DNA of 64,000 nucleotides from Lytechinus pictus (Eukaryota; Echinodermata; Echinoidea; Temnopleuroida; Toxopneustidae), in the NCBI RefSeq assembly GCF_037042905.1, contig NC_087256.1, positions 25,811,501-25,875,500 on the forward strand, written 5' to 3'. Below the pieces are notes generated by a model, which made no database searches, had not been told where the DNA came from, and saw only the letters and a list, made by a program, of their open reading frames with translations. The stretch's first letter is position 1. Each line of letters begins with the position of its first letter. A program made the translations under genes and the position numbers. Positions 9,481 through 22,786 of the stretch are shown piece after piece.

Positions 9481-11860
9481 GGCCAGAGGCATTCCACTTG
9501 TTTGGGGGATAATAATGACAATTGTTTCCATGTTATTTTCTTTAATTCAAGATTTTCATATTGCACCATTGATACTTATTATTATTATTATTATATAGAT
9601 GTTATCCAAGAACTATTGCCTTTTATTAACTTATCTAATTTGAAGGTAGAGGAGAAAACCAATTATTACGATTGTTGAATTTAATTGTACAAATGTGTAA
9701 GATAGCAACATCAGCGCGCAAAGAGTTAAATGAATATATTGCAGGTTTTATAGAAGTAGTTTTTCCAAGAATATATGTATATTGCAGAAACCTTTAATAC
9801 CTTTTTTTCATCCCTCAAAGTACTTGAGGTCGTTTTACAAGGCTGGCATCCCTGTGTGTGATAGTAATACAATGGCACAGGGTATTGATGCAGCTGCTGC
9901 TGCTGCTGATAATAATGACAATAAACATCATTAATAACTAGCATTTAATGTGCTGTTCATAGAATCAGGTCATAAGGTAGTTACCGCTATCATCTATTAT
10001 TATTTAGATGCAGGGTTTTAGAGGCGCAGATATTTGTTGACATCTTGCTTTATTAATTTATGTTTAGCTTTGTGGGGGTATCTAAACAATAATAATATTG
10101 GATGACCAATTTTCGTGGGATGCATAGAAATATTGTTACTCGCTGAAGAAGAATATTGGATTCGTCTCCGACTCATCCAATATTGTTCTTCAGCTCGTGC
10201 AATATTTCTACGCATCCCACTCACGGCCATCCAATATTCCCTAAATATTGTGGTCAGAAATGTTTTATCCCTGAATTTGTAAAACTGAAAAATTCATTAA
10301 AAATATTAAGTTTGAATATTTATTTTCACCTCAAAGTCATTACGATTGGGTCACCAATTTATCAAAACACCTGGACAATATCAGTTTATTTCACCAATAC
10401 AGTTGAGTAGTTCTTACCATTACCTTTACCCAAGATTCTGGAAGAGTGCTGATGTTCTCAGAGGCCGTGCTTCCAGTTCACTGCCTTCTTCTTTCTCAAC
10501 ATCAATGAAGAAGATATTTCATGATGATTAACTGATGGGAAACATTCGTTCAAGAAGTCTAAGTGGCCGTTCTTTACCCTTTTCCGATACGAGCCTTTTT
10601 CAAATCAAAGAATCGTTTGCAAGTCTTCTCATCTGTCGTAAAATAACAATAACCTCCATTAATACTAAAAATTATTGCTTGCAAAAGACTTGGAAGAGAT
10701 TTTATAGATTTGAGTATAGAAAAAAGAACATACATGAGATTTACTTTGTCACAATTTTGAATTTTTTTACAATGTATGGGACAATTTGATTTTTACCATA
10801 GAAAGGGTCACTTTTTAAAAATGTTTTCTGTCACAAAATGTATTTGTGATTTATTATATTTTAAAATTGATGTGCAATTGGTCTCAAATACAAATACATT
10901 ATTGTGATTATTAAATACCTTACAAAAATGCTATGATGGCTAAAAGTCATACTCAAGAAAGAAGTCAGCAGTGCAGTACAGATCGCAAACTCAATGAACT
11001 TACATACCATGGCCTGCGCCTACACACTTACTGCATGTGCTCACCTGAATCACTGCGCTGCACACATTACGGGTAGGTAAAATTTAGCAAAATATAAAGC
11101 TAAAGCTAGGCCCCAGTCGATCCAATAATACTGTCCTAGTCGTTTGCTCCATCTAGGCCTAGCATTCAATCAAGGGTTATTTGGTCTTGTCATTTTATGT
11201 CTACATATTGTGTGTTTTATAACAGAAATATTCAATGTTTTGTTATTCCTGCGACCAATCGAATATTACATTCAGTGCAAGTTGAATGCTCAGTCTTTAT
11301 AACTCGTTGATTCCACTCTTCAACTGCCACGCTCATGTAATATTCGGAAGGATCACACTCATAATCATTGAATATTTGTAGTTGGTATTGTATATTTCAT
11401 CATCTAGTTCAGCTCCTTCAGTAAGGAAATTTCCCTAGCAAATGGAAAATAATCCGTAGGAGAGTTAGGTGTCCTAAGGCGTGACTATCACATTCGCGGA
11501 CCTTTCTCCTTCCTGGTTAGAAGTTCTCGTGATTCTTCATTTGGGAATCGGATTTAAAAATTGTCCCTATGGGGGGGGGGGGGACTGTCCTTTTTTTCCA
11601 TGTAGCCCACCTGGGGTTATCTGATATTACTGATTGTTATCTTGTGACAATAGGCTGTGATCATCTGGTGCATCATTATTCGGTAGTCAGGGTGAAATAT
11701 TGAAATAAACTTCTATGGAATCACTGATGTGTGATTTATATATTTGTATACTCTGTGATGAAAATAGAGGTGGTCATGATGATGAAAGAGATCTCCTGCA
11801 ATCATTCATAATGTCAGTTCCAACTTACGAATATGCAAGATTCCAGCTTTACATCAGCGC
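9481..11860. other. Gene-free stretch with small hairpins
   Basis: AT-rich, no supported coding exon. Contains ATT repeats near 9575, GCT repeats near 9895, a hairpin at 10088-10250 (listed), a weaker hairpin near 11255-11345 with 'cgaatattacat' / 'atgtaatattcg' arms, and a poly-G run at 11571-11583. Confidence 0.5.
10088..10250. mobile_element. Hairpin MITE with AATATTGGAT ends
   Basis: Arms carry 'aatattggatga', 'cgtgggatgcatagaaatatt' and 'gctgaagaa', mirrored at 10165-10245 as 'ttcttcagc', 'aatatttctacgcatccca' and 'tccaatatt'. About 160 bp with a short loop. Confidence 0.65.
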
Positions 11861-12013
11861 AGCGTTTCATGAAAAGACTCGTCAGATGTTTTATCTGACA
11901 AGCCTTGTTTTATTTAACTGTTGCCATAGTAACATCGCTTCTCAGCCAATCAACATCAAGGAAAGTTGTGAGATCTGATAACTTGTCGGACAAGAACTGT
12001 TGATGTGCTCCTC
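11861..12013. mobile_element. Fold-back MITE, CTTGTCGGA family (copy 1)
   Basis: Starts 'agcgtttcatgaaaagactc', contains 'gttgccatagtaacatcgct', 'cagccaatcaacatcaagga' and ends with 'cttgtcggaca'. The sister at 34842-35000 shares these words in order. Confidence 0.7.
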
Positions 12014-12109
12014 AGAAGGCAGCATCCTTCATTAAAAATGCTGGTGCACAGATCGATTTGATATACAGCATTTTACGAGGACCAAGCTAATAGTCAAACT
12101 TGCACTGGC

Positions 12110-12245
12110 TGATTCGACTGGTGATCCTTTCTTCCGCGCAAAACCCTCGCCAACGAACATTTTTGTGTATATCATGTACCACAAGAAAGGATCACCAGTC
12201 GTTCTTGAAGTCACTCTTAACTTACAAACAGCTTTATGAAATGGC
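12110..12245. mobile_element. Fold-back MITE, GACTGGTGATCCTTTCTT family (copy 1)
   Basis: Inner arms 'gactggtgatcctttctt' and 'aagaaaggatcaccagtc' are perfect inverted repeats; the right side continues to 'acagctttatgaaa'. The left end is decayed. The full-length sister is at 60597-60765. Confidence 0.7.
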
Positions 12246-12318
12246 CTCCTCGGCATGACAGTACAGTACTTAGTACATGTATGTTATTTCATTCTGTTCA
12301 GTGTGACAAGATTTTATT

Positions 12319-12688
12319 AATCGCTGATGTGGTTTACGGTACACCATGTGAAGTGTTATAGATACAGTGGATAGAAGAAGAGAAGAAATGGATAGGCGAG
12401 AAAGTGGAGATTTGAGAGTAGAGTATTCTTTCTTGAAAGTAGTCCTGAAAAGGACTGTAAACCAGGAAAGATTGATGAGTTGAGAACAGCTTGAGTAGTA
12501 GAGCTGATGAGGAGATGCTGGCTTGAGTCGGCGAGTAGAGATGATGAGTAGTAGAGAGACTCAACGTTTCGGGCAGGTTGACTGTCCGTCTTCAAATCTC
12601 CACTTTCTCGCCTATCCATTTCTTCTCTTCTTCTATCCACTGTATCTATAACACTTCACATGGTGTACCGTAAACCACATCAGCGATT
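12319..12688. repeat. Large inverted repeat with two perfect 97-bp arms
   Basis: Arms 12319-12415 and 12592-12688 are exact reverse complements over 97 bp, separated by a 176-bp spacer rich in 'gagtagaga'-type words and 'caacgtttcgggcaggttga'. Perfect arms in such a diverged neighbourhood mean very recent origin, gene conversion between arms, or an assembly fold-back. No ORF of interest. Confidence 0.9.
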
Positions 12689-14379
12689 GTACATACCACC
12701 ATGCAAACCTTCAAACAACACCAAGATTTTATTAGTTATAATTAGTGTATTTGGGGGCTTCTTGAAGCTTTATTTCACCCAATTTACAATTTCAAATATT
12801 TTCCCATCAAGAAAAATATTTGTGTCTCATCAGTTAAGCCTACGGAGTTGTTCATATTTAGTACTGAATGATGAAAATATGATTATTGTAATGTTTAATG
12901 TGTACATGTATAATGATTAACTACACTTTACATGTATGTGTAAATGTATATACTAATGGTGACAGACTTATCTCTTCATATAGATGTGATATTCATGTAC
13001 TATAAGATGATCTATCCAATGTACATGTATGGTACATTCTCTATGAACTGTTTGTATTTCAGTAATATTCACTTAATTGGTCTTCCTTTCTTTTTTTTGT
13101 GCGATACCAAAAAATATATATTACCTACTCAGTGCCATTTTGTATATTTTTGAGAAAGAAAGTTGTAGCTGTAGGACGTGAATTTTGTGTCATTATTTTT
13201 TGTGAGAAAGAGTTAACGTTCACCTCAAGAATCCATCAAATTTGATTTATTTTTTAATCAAAAGGTTTCTCTCTAAATAAATGTCTTCCAGTGATAGTGA
13301 AGACGTATGTTTCGATTTTTGAAATCTACATTGGAGAGCATTGTACAGATACTATTTCTACATGTATGATTTTAAACTGAAATTGCAATAATTTTTAGAT
13401 TACAATTTCCATGATCATTTGTTTGTTCAGTTATTCATTTATTTCAATGTTGAGGTTTATAATTCTCAGCACTATTTTTTTTTACCTTTTTCTTTTTGGT
13501 GTGTGGTGTATCAGTTTCTTTCTTGTGCTTTGATTGAGAAATCTGGATTCATTGCACTTTTGACAATAATTTATCGGCGAGAGAAATATATATATATTTT
13601 TTAATTACTTTTCTTATCCTCTCATAACCTATCGTATTGCACAATAATGTGCTCTTGCTATTAATGAAGCTTATTTATAATTTGGATACATGATATCTGT
13701 TTTAATGCATGCATCAGCATGCTTAGAAAATTATGCCAGTTGCAATGGCCTTTCAAGTGTTTTGTATGTTACTTTTGATATAAGCACATTTATTTCAAAT
13801 AGATGGGCCTATATAGAATATGAAATAAGTAAAGGCACCCTCTTAAAAAAAAAAAAACTAGGCCAAGTAACTGAAAATGGTGGTACTGGATATTTGTCAT
13901 GTAGTTCCAGTAACCCGCTACTCGACTTACCCAGGCTGTGTTTCACAGGAAGTTTATCAGCATCAAATGTAAAAATTCAACAACAAACTTGTTCCTGACC
14001 AATCAGGCCACCCCATTTCAGTAGCTTATAATGGCAACTTGCTTTACTGTATAAGATGCTTGGCCCTTCTGCATGCCTTATCCTCAGAAGAACACATCTC
14101 CTTGGCCCTTTAACACAAGCCTAATTTTGATCATAAACCCAATCTTTGTGATTGATCACATTGATCATTATGTGCAATTGATTGGTAAGAATTTAGTGAA
14201 AAACCGGTCACTGAGCTTTCTTATGGGGCCTAAATTGTGTATTTGAACCAATATTTTGCATACAATTGTTGGCAGTAATGTGAACTGACTAGCAAACCAA
14301 TGATTGGCCAAGCATTTATACCAGTGTGAATTCTCCCATAGTGTTTTGTGCAAGTTGCCATGTTCATAATCAGGGCTTG
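12689..14379. other. Gene-free AT-rich stretch
   Basis: No coding exon, tRNA or element with clear ends recognised. Short runs (A9-A12 near 13850, ATAT near 13590) only. Confidence 0.45.
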
Positions 14380-14590
14380 ACAACAGTGGCCGGGGCAACC
14401 AAAAATGAAAGTCGGGCCACCAAAATTCTGTAAAATGTAAAAGCCAACACTTGTGGCCCGGTCGGGCTACCAAAGTTTTGATAAATTCTGTTTTCTATTG
14501 TTATAGGGCCACTAACTTTACTTTATGGGCCATCAAAAATATGAAATTGATGATTTTGTCGGACCGATCGGGCCACCAAGAAAAAAAGTT
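14380..14590. repeat. Short degenerate repeat of GGGCCACCAAA words
   Basis: The word 'cgggc(c/t)accaa' recurs at about 14414, 14463 and 14569, with related 'gggccactaac' and 'gggccatcaaa' between, giving 40-55 bp periodic units. Family unknown. Confidence 0.5.
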
Positions 14591-14999
14591 AATGTGGAGC
14601 CTTGTAATAAAACTATTCAATCTTTATAGATAAATTTTTAATACCTTTTTATTGGTCCCTTTCTTTTCTTCAGTTTTTTTTTTTTTTTCCTGCATGTACC
14701 CTTTGCAGTGTTCTTATGTAACAAGATCATGGAATTTAACCGTTTATTTTCCAATGCTTAAAATTGTTGATCCTCGGAAAGTTATAGTTTATTTCACACA
14801 TTTGTACTTGGGGTTCATATTATGTGTAATCTTTATATCATGTTTGATCTGTATATCATGTTGATATGAGAAAATCTGATTTGATCATGAAAATAATTAA
14901 AAAACCATTAAGAATGTACATGTTGCAATTTTGTTAATTTTTCCTTGAATTCCTTACAGAGTGATGCTTTCTAACTACTTTAAGTTCATGAGAATATGA

Positions 15000-15790
15000 C
15001 CCCATTCTCGTCTATGTCCTGAACTCGTTTAGTCGAAACCAGTTTAACGTGTAATGGGGATGTTTGAAGCTGTCTTGGAAGCAATCTTATGTGGTCTTCA
15101 AAACCAGTTGGCGAAAACCACCTCGCAATGTGGTTTTTCAAGACCACTTTACGTACCTTGTTAAATTGGTTTAAGCGTAGTCGAGAACACAACCGGAAGC
15201 GATCATGCCTTGGAAAAACAAGAGTGTGCATTTTGTGGGTGCTACTCAACACACGTTGTGTGTAGAATGCCTACACTGCGATTTCTAACTTTGTGTGAAA
15301 CGTGACTCCACCCAGTGTCCCTAAACACATCAAGCCTACTGAACGTGAAGTAGTTCTGGAAACTAGTTCAGGAGATTGTGATGAGGATGCTAAAATAGAC
15401 ACTGTTATCACTGCCGTCCTAAAACTAGTTTACTGGAAACTAGTTTTGTGGAAACTAGTTTGACGTGTAATGAGAACGCTCAAAGCGGTCTTGGAAGCAA
15501 TGTTCCAAACCGGTTCAGAAAACCACCTCGTGATTTACTTTTGAAGATCGCTTTGCCTCGTTAAACTAGTTTTAGTGTGAGGACACAACTGTTCGGGAAG
15601 CCACTGAGAGTGTTCCCATAGCAACAAGACCGCTTTACCTATAGTGGTTTTGAAAACCACTTTCGGGTGACAAAATGGGAATGCTAGCAAAGCGATCTTC
15701 CAAACTGGTTTCCTGAACCGGTTTCCAGTAAATAGTTTTAGATAGTATAATGAGAACCGTGTCAAAGTGACCTTCTAAACTGGTTTAGGG
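15000..15790. mobile_element. Fold-back element(s) built of AAACTAGTTT / AACCGGTTT words
   Basis: Two related segments (15005-15200 and 15417-15745) carry many self-complementary words such as 'aaaccacctcg', 'tggttttc-agaccac' and 'aaactagttt'. 'aaaactagtttactggaaac' (15421) is mirrored by 'ggtttccagtaaatagtttt' (15719). They look like nested or tandem copies of one MITE family; exact ends are uncertain. Confidence 0.5.
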
Positions 15791-15884
15791 AAAACGAGCT
15801 CAATAAAGTAGATGAGAACTGAATCTATGAGCCAACCAGCTGTTATTTCAAAATGAGCATACAGTATTTTTTTTTTAGAGGAAT

Positions 15885-16440
15885 GCTCCGGGCTGATAAT
15901 ATTTATATATAAATAAATTGATTAAAATTCACTGAGCAAAATGCTGAAAATTTCATCAAAATTGGATAACAAGTTATTGAATTTCAAAGATTTTTATATT
16001 CCGGTGAAACGTTCTAGGCATGTCTTCATGAATATTCATTAGGTGGGCTGATGATGTCACATTCCCTTATGTGATTACATGAAATCATAGTTGTTTCATT
16101 TTTTCATACATGTGTAAATCATGATCTCCATTATGACTAGATAAGTTGCAGCAATAAATATCTGATGCACTTATCCCATTGTTTTAATTCTTGGTATAGA
16201 CATTTTGAATAAACCTAATTTCATATAATAGAATACAAAAGAACAAGTGGGGATATGACATCATCAGCCCACCTAATGAATATTCATGAAGACATGCCTA
16301 GAACTGTTTGACCGAAAAATTGTGAATCTTTAAAATTCAAGAACTTGGTTATCCGATTTGATCAAATCTTCAGCATTTTGCTCTGTGAATTTTACTCTAT
16401 TTATTGAAATATAAATATCTTCAGCCTGGAGCATCCCTTT
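15885..16440. mobile_element. Palindromic MITE, ~555 bp
   Basis: Left arm words 'gaatgctccgggctga', 'actgagcaaaatgctgaa' and 'ggcatgtcttcatgaatatt' are mirrored from 16260 to 16437 as 'aatattcatgaagacatgcc', 'ttcagcattttgctctgt' and 'cagcctggagcatccc'. Non-coding. Confidence 0.75.
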
Positions 16441-16885
16441 AACAGTTGGCTGTGAGTATTGTTGGAACAAAACTAATTTAATATGAAGGATAGATGTTGG
16501 GATTGAGTGCAAAGGCAAAGAATGGAAGTGGATTGTATGTGTACTGCAAACAGATCCCAATGCATTAAATAAATGAGAAGTGTTGTGTGAGTTTACCGAT
16601 CTTGTTTACTTCCTTCTGGAATGAAGGGGAAGAAGTGGTTAAATTATTAATGGATATTCAAGAGCTAACTCTTACATTATTTTATCTCGAGGTTTCTCAA
16701 TCTGTTAGGTAAGCTTTCTCTTCTTTCCCAGCATAGCAACAAGAGTTCCTTGGTCACTCCCTCCCATCCCCAACATTTCTCTAACCCCCTCTTTACATGC
16801 TCCATTACGTAGTGCTCTCCGCCTATCTCTCTCTCTCACACACACACTTAGTTATTATTTCATTCTTCTCTTCTCTTGCTTTCTT

Positions 16886-17397
16886 AAAGGGAAAGTTCAC
16901 CCTGAAGAAAAGTTTGTTGCAAACAGAAAAAATTATAAAAAATACTGGTGAATATTTGAGGAAAATCTTTTAAAGATTAAGAAAGTTATTCGAATTTTAA
17001 GTTATGGATTTGTGATGTCATAAACAAGCAGCTGCCCCATATGTTTTGTAATATAAAATGCATGAATTTCAATTTTTAAATGGTTCCTGATGACTTATTT
17101 TTGTTTTCTTTTCATGATCGGGTGTGAAATAATATGTCTATTGATAAACAATAAGTACATGTAGGCCTACAGTAAAAAAACACATTAAATTTTCTGAGAA
17201 ATTTTCTGAGAAAATGACATTTCATTGATCTTTTACCATTCGCTATGTAGGAATGCTGCTCGCATGTGACGTCACAAATCAAATAGTTAACATTCTAATA
17301 AATTTTAATTCTTTGATGTATTTTTCTAAAACCTTCGGCAATACCCAATTCTGCGACTTTTACAATAAATTTTTTGTCAGAGTGAACTTCCCCTTTA
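16886..17397. mobile_element. Palindromic MITE, AAAGGGGAAGTTCACC family (copy 1)
   Basis: Ends 'aaagggaaagttcaccctga' and 'tcagagtgaacttccccttt' are inverted repeats. A perfect CRE octamer lies at 17267-17274. Related copies occupy 50950-51515 and 51675-52095. Confidence 0.75.
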
Positions 17398-17605
17398 AAA
17401 AGGTTTTTCACCACACCTATTCTAAAAGCACTTTTTTTCTATGCTGAACACATGTTTAAAACTTCTCTTTCATGCCCACTCTTTCTCTTTAAGTGCACCC
17501 TCTCTCTCTCACACACACACCCACTCACAAGTACAACAGACTGCATAAGTCAAGCCTCCATAAGTCAAATAATCACCTAACTTGAAGCATTATTCCAGAC
17601 CAGGG

Positions 17606-17822
17606 GGGTGTTTCACAAAGATTTAAAAGTATGACTTAGATTCGCACTTAAATGCCGACACATACATGATTTATGCAACGTGCGATCCCATTGATCATAC
17701 GAAATAGTATGCGTCCTTGATTGATCTGACCAATGGGGTCATGGCTTTTATACCGCACGCAACTAGACATGTAAGTGTGACTCTTAAGTCATACTTAAAT
17801 ATCTCTGTGAAACACCTCTCCC
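17606..17822. mobile_element. Fold-back MITE with GGTGTTTCACAAAGAT ends
   Basis: 'gggggtgtttcacaaagatt' is mirrored by 'atctctgtgaaacacctc'; inner arms pair 'aagtatgactta' with 'taagtcatactta'. About 217 bp. Confidence 0.75.
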
Positions 17823-18411
17823 CCCAGAATATGCAAATAGTGTATATAACATCTAAGTCCGAGATTCTCATCGTGGATGAAGAAGAGAAATACAAAACCA
17901 AATCTGTTGCACTTGCACAAACTTCAACCCTAGTTTTCATCATCAAATAAAGATAACAGAAACTGTTCTCTTATTTTAGCACAAAGATTTTATTATGATT
18001 ATACTGTTTTCTTTTCGAACCACTAAATACCAGCTAGTGCTGGAAAATTAAAGATCAAACTAATGTGCATTCCTAGTTATTCCAAGTTTTTTTTAGATAA
18101 GTTGATAATTGATTTTCAAGCAAATTCATGCATTGAACAATTAACAAAATCTATGCAGCTCCTGATTCGGTAGCCGTGCCCCATATCAGAAAGATTTTCT
18201 ATCGGTTGCAAATTTCAATGACTAATTGGGTGATAATGGCGTTATTTACATGAACTTGATAAAAGAAGCATGTTGCACAGATATTGATCACCACTGTCAT
18301 TATGCAATTGCAAACCTTGGTGTTACAGGGTTCAGTGGTCTGGGCAACACTGGTCATGATGCATGCATGAGGGGGCAATTACACAAACATGTCCATCTTG
18401 TGAATCTCATT

Positions 18412-18677
18412 GGCCCCCGTCTTTCAAAGAGTTGCGATTGATCCGATCAATCGTAACTATGGAAAGCCATCAACATCTACAATTACACGTTTGTTCAAAA
18501 TATTTTCTGGAAATGATGTATATTCATACATTCACCGTTTTCTTGACAATTCAGTGTGCTTCTCTGTTTTCAAAAGACATTGAGCAAATTTCCTAAAGAA
18601 GAATGATAACATTGATGGATTTCCATATATACTTGGGATTGATCGGATTAATCATAACTCTTTGTTAGACAGGGCCC
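18412..18677. mobile_element. MITE, CAAAGAGTTGCGATTGATC family
   Basis: Ends 'ggcccccgtctttcaaagag' and 'ctttgttagacagggccc', with inner 'gattgatccgatcaatcg' and 'gattgatcggattaatc'. Same internal order as 3573-3845. Confidence 0.8.
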
Positions 18678-19089
18678 AGATCTATGTTTATTTAGAAATC
18701 TAGAGGGATTATATACATTGAACACATATTCAGTGGTGCTCAAAAGTTACTTCGCCCCACCAACTTTATGATGTATAAGTAATTTTATTGTAACAGTGAT
18801 GTTCCTATTATACAAAACATACCAACAAATCAGGATAAGCATTATGTATTTCAATTTCATCAGTATTTTTTTTTAATTATGCAATCAACGACTAACATGA
18901 ATACATTTTTTGCTATACTAGCATGAGCTTTTTTATAGCTTAAGCATTGAAATCAGACAATTCAATAATAATAATAAAAAGATCTTTTGTAGCACATATC
19001 ACATTATGATATATGCTATGCCCTTCCAATCCAAAGGACTTGGATATATTACCATGGCTTTAGCCTGGCAGCCTTATAGCACATCATCA

Positions 19090-21590
19090 TTTTAAGGAAT
19101 TTCACCTCACCTGGGCTGAGTGCTGCAGTGTGGATCAATTTTTTGCTGACGGATATCATGACCTGACTGGCATTTGAACCTTCAACCAAAGCCAAGTTTC
19201 AATATGGTGCAGAGGAGATCTGCCGCGAATGAAACATCTCTGAGAGAAGCAACAAGTAGGGCTTCATCAGTTGGAAGCATTAGAGTTGAAGACCTCTACG
19301 CTACCCCAAGTAGGCAAGGTCTCCACAAGTGCATCCAGTGATAGAACGTCCCACCTATGTGGTTTACTCAGGACATGACTCTACGGTCCAGACCCTTAAT
19401 CCCAACACCACAAGTCAACATGGCAGGTTTCTCCTTGAAGCTAAGCTTCAAGCAAAAAGGTCTTGAAGTCGTGCAGAAAACGTTCCTTGCATTTCTTGCA
19501 TGAGTCCTCAAGCTTGAAGAAAAGGGGATATATTAACATGCAAATTTAATCAGGAAGGCCTCAGTGCTTTTGATTTTAAACTGATCCTTCAATACTGTTC
19601 TTTGAGGCCTCTGCTGCGTATTCATCAAGCATTGTCAGATCACAAGGAACTTGAGGAAATACAAAATATCTTGGTAGGCTTCATTGTTGAAGTCTTGCAG
19701 TGAAGTGTAATAATAATAATAATAATAATATAGGTTTATTTACCCAGGGAAGCCACTTCAGTTTCGAAAACTGTTCCACCAGCGGGCCCTGCTATTATTA
19801 TTACCCCGGCTTTAGCTGAGCTGCCTAGGCGCTCAAGCATTCAAGGAATTTCTTCCTACCGGGAAGCGTACAAGAGAACCTTCCTCTAATGCTGTTCCTT
19901 GAGGCTCCTACACAATCACTTAATAAAACAATAACACATGTGTATCCATGACTGTGTTATGAAAGCCTGGGTAATATCCTCATAATACAAATCTTTGATG
20001 TATATTCCTCAAGCAGTGTCAGTTACATGTACATAGATTGACTTCTGATTGATCTCTTGTTACTGCATATCAATGACATTTCACTACAAGGCATACATCT
20101 ATATTTGATCGACTGCTTTTTGTAGTCTTCATGCAGGAAATATGTTCCAGTGATAATCAACTGACAATTTGATACTGTTGTTTGAGACCCTGGCATGATT
20201 CCTTTATTGACCTGGAATTATAGGTGATACAACATCTCTACAGAGTTTGCTTAATTGTTTGAAGTCTTTTTGTCAGGAGCTTCTTCCATAATAAAGCAGG
20301 CATTTTTATGTTGTTTTTGAAGCCACTGTGTCAGTATTATCTAATCACTGTCATAGGTTAATATGTTACTGTAGGGGTATAACAATATTTCTTAATTTGT
20401 GAACAGAAACATTATCAGTGATGATACTGATAGTTAATACTGTTCTTTGAGCACCAGCAAGAGTATTCCTCTTGATTCGTCAGGTACATCCATGACATAA
20501 GAGCTACAGGAAATGCATTACATATTTGTGACAAGACTTGCCCAAGGAATGGGGCAACGTGGACCTTGGACTTCTTGTAGGATGATGCAATTTCTTCATC
20601 AATAGCCCACATTGCTAATCATCCAGCATTGTCATCAGGTATACATAGTAAAGTCTCTTCTTAGTTACTTTCTCACTTGAAGGCTTCATGCTGGGAAGCC
20701 TCGTCTGGGACTGGCAGGCAGTGGTCTTTGAAAACCCTGCATCAGTATTCCTCAAGAATTGTCTGATATAGCCTTGACCAGGAACTTCATGTATAGAGGA
20801 TACGGCATCTCTACCAAATTGACTTCATCTTTGAAATCTTTACTTATGCTGTGAAACCTCATCAGCGTGAGTGACCCTGTGATACCCTTTGTCGGGTACG
20901 TGTATTAACATATCTACTGAGCTACTTCATCAATTGAAGTCTGAGCTGGAATAAAGCCTCATCAATACCAATACTGAGTATATGATAGTGGCCTTTGAGA
21001 CTCCTGCATCAGTATTCCTCCAGGATTGTGTGGTATAGCCAAGACTAGAAAATTGAGAGGATACAACGGCATCACTACCAAATTGACTTCATCTTTGAAA
21101 TCTTTATTTGTGCTGTGAATCCTCATTGATCAGCAGTACTGACCCTTTGATACTGTTCTTTGGGTCTCCTGCAGGAGATGCACATACAGCATTGTAAGGT
21201 ACATGTATAACCATATCTATGACGTTACTTTATCAGTTGAAGTCTTTATGCTGTAATAAAGCCACGTCAGCAGTAATACTTATGATAGTGGTCTTTGACA
21301 GCCCAGCATGGGTTTTCCTTAAGAATTGCCAGGTCCGTCCATGAAAAAGAACAAGGGGGAAGGCATTACAAATAGCCAAGAAGGCTTGCCTAAGGATTGC
21401 AGCAACATGAATCTTGCACTTCTTGTATGACAATTCAGGCTCTTTATTACTAGACCGCAGTGCTATTATGATACATACACTTCTCTGTGTTTCTTGTTTG
21501 ATCACCCACTTTCCTGCAGTTATGAATGACCATTTGAGGGAGATATCTTCAAGAAGTGAGTTATTGTAATACACATGTATCCTGTTCATA
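19090..21590. repeat. Degenerate tandem array, ~160-380 bp spacing
   Basis: A core like 'ctgcatcagtattcctcaag' then 'attgtcag' recurs about eight times (near 19608, 19990, 20185, 20455, 20740, 21005, 21165, 21300), often preceded by 'tgttctttgag' and followed by 'gttgaagtctt-atgctg'. Two units even give similar minus-strand open frames (about 20415-20612 and 21233-21589). A SINE-like block (19709-19870) is inserted in it. I read it as an old minisatellite rather than a gene. Confidence 0.55.
19709..19870 (-). mobile_element. SINE-like fragment with (ATT)n tail
   Basis: Minus-strand core 'gctaaagccggggtaataat' as at 452-600, ending in an AAT/ATT tract at 19709-19730. Confidence 0.45.
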
Positions 21591-22786
21591 AAACAATTGA
21601 CTCTGCTTTACTGGGGAATTTCCCACGACCTACTCCCCACTAGTATCCAAGTTGAATGACAAAGAGTTTTGTCAAAGAGCTACCAAGGTTTATATTTCTT
21701 AACCCTCAAACCTCATGCATATCTCATATAATTGCTCCACAATTTTTGGCTGAATGGACAAAGTCAACGTGATGAATTTTGAGCAGCATTTTTCAAACCT
21801 TTTGTTTTCTGTTCTGAAAATGACGGTCATGTCCGATATTTAACCTTGGACAAAGTAACATGCTCACATGACTTAAGCATTACCAACAAATTGGCAACAA
21901 TGGCTATTGAATAAACTGTACAGTATCAAGATCTAAACAAAGTTCTTGCAACTTTTTATCTCTATACCAGTTTACTGGCAACAATCCAGTTCACAACTTT
22001 TCACCAGATTTGTTCTTTGAAATGAAATAATTGCTAATATGACCCAAGTTATTATAGATACTGACTTGTACAGTGTATCAATGTCTAAGACATACAAAGT
22101 GCAAAAGCAATTATTGATACAGTACTTATTCAACAAAAAATATGCATGAATCTCCTAATCTCTAGAACTTTACTGGAAGACTATTTACATGTATTTCAAC
22201 TTCACCATTGACTTTGGTGTTACCAGCAGCACAATTCTCCATTAGGTACTTCCTATGTCTAGTATATGTTCTCATAATTCCAATTTAAGACAATTTGTTT
22301 GTATCGTTCTTAACAGCATAAAATAAAGAAGGAAGAATATCGAAACAATGTTCAACAGCAAATCTATGCACAAGGTTTAGACATTAAAACAAAATAGTCT
22401 ATACATTTAAACCTTTTACTCAAGATACCAACTTAAATAGTTCAAGTTATAAGAAGAAAAAAAAAAATCAAAATTCCTACAATGTATGCTTGTATCAATT
22501 TCTTAAAAGCTATCAATGAAACTGCTTTTCAAACAAATCCAAGACTTCTCAAACTACAGCTGTTAGAATAGAAAAACAATATGATTAACAACTAGTCAAT
22601 AAACTATTGTGCTTTATATAACTTGAAATAAATGAAATGTACAAAATATTCTTCTCTGACATGAATAAGTGTATGCAGATGAAAAAATAACAGGCAGTGT
22701 TAAAATTTGCACAACTTGAGCCATTGGCAACGGCTAACAAAATCTAAATGTGAGATAGTTCTCAACATCCTATTTCTTCCTATACT
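21591..22786. other. Gene-free AT-rich stretch
   Basis: No coding exon, RNA gene or bounded element recognised. It could belong to a long ZNFX1 3' UTR or be intergenic. Confidence 0.4.
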
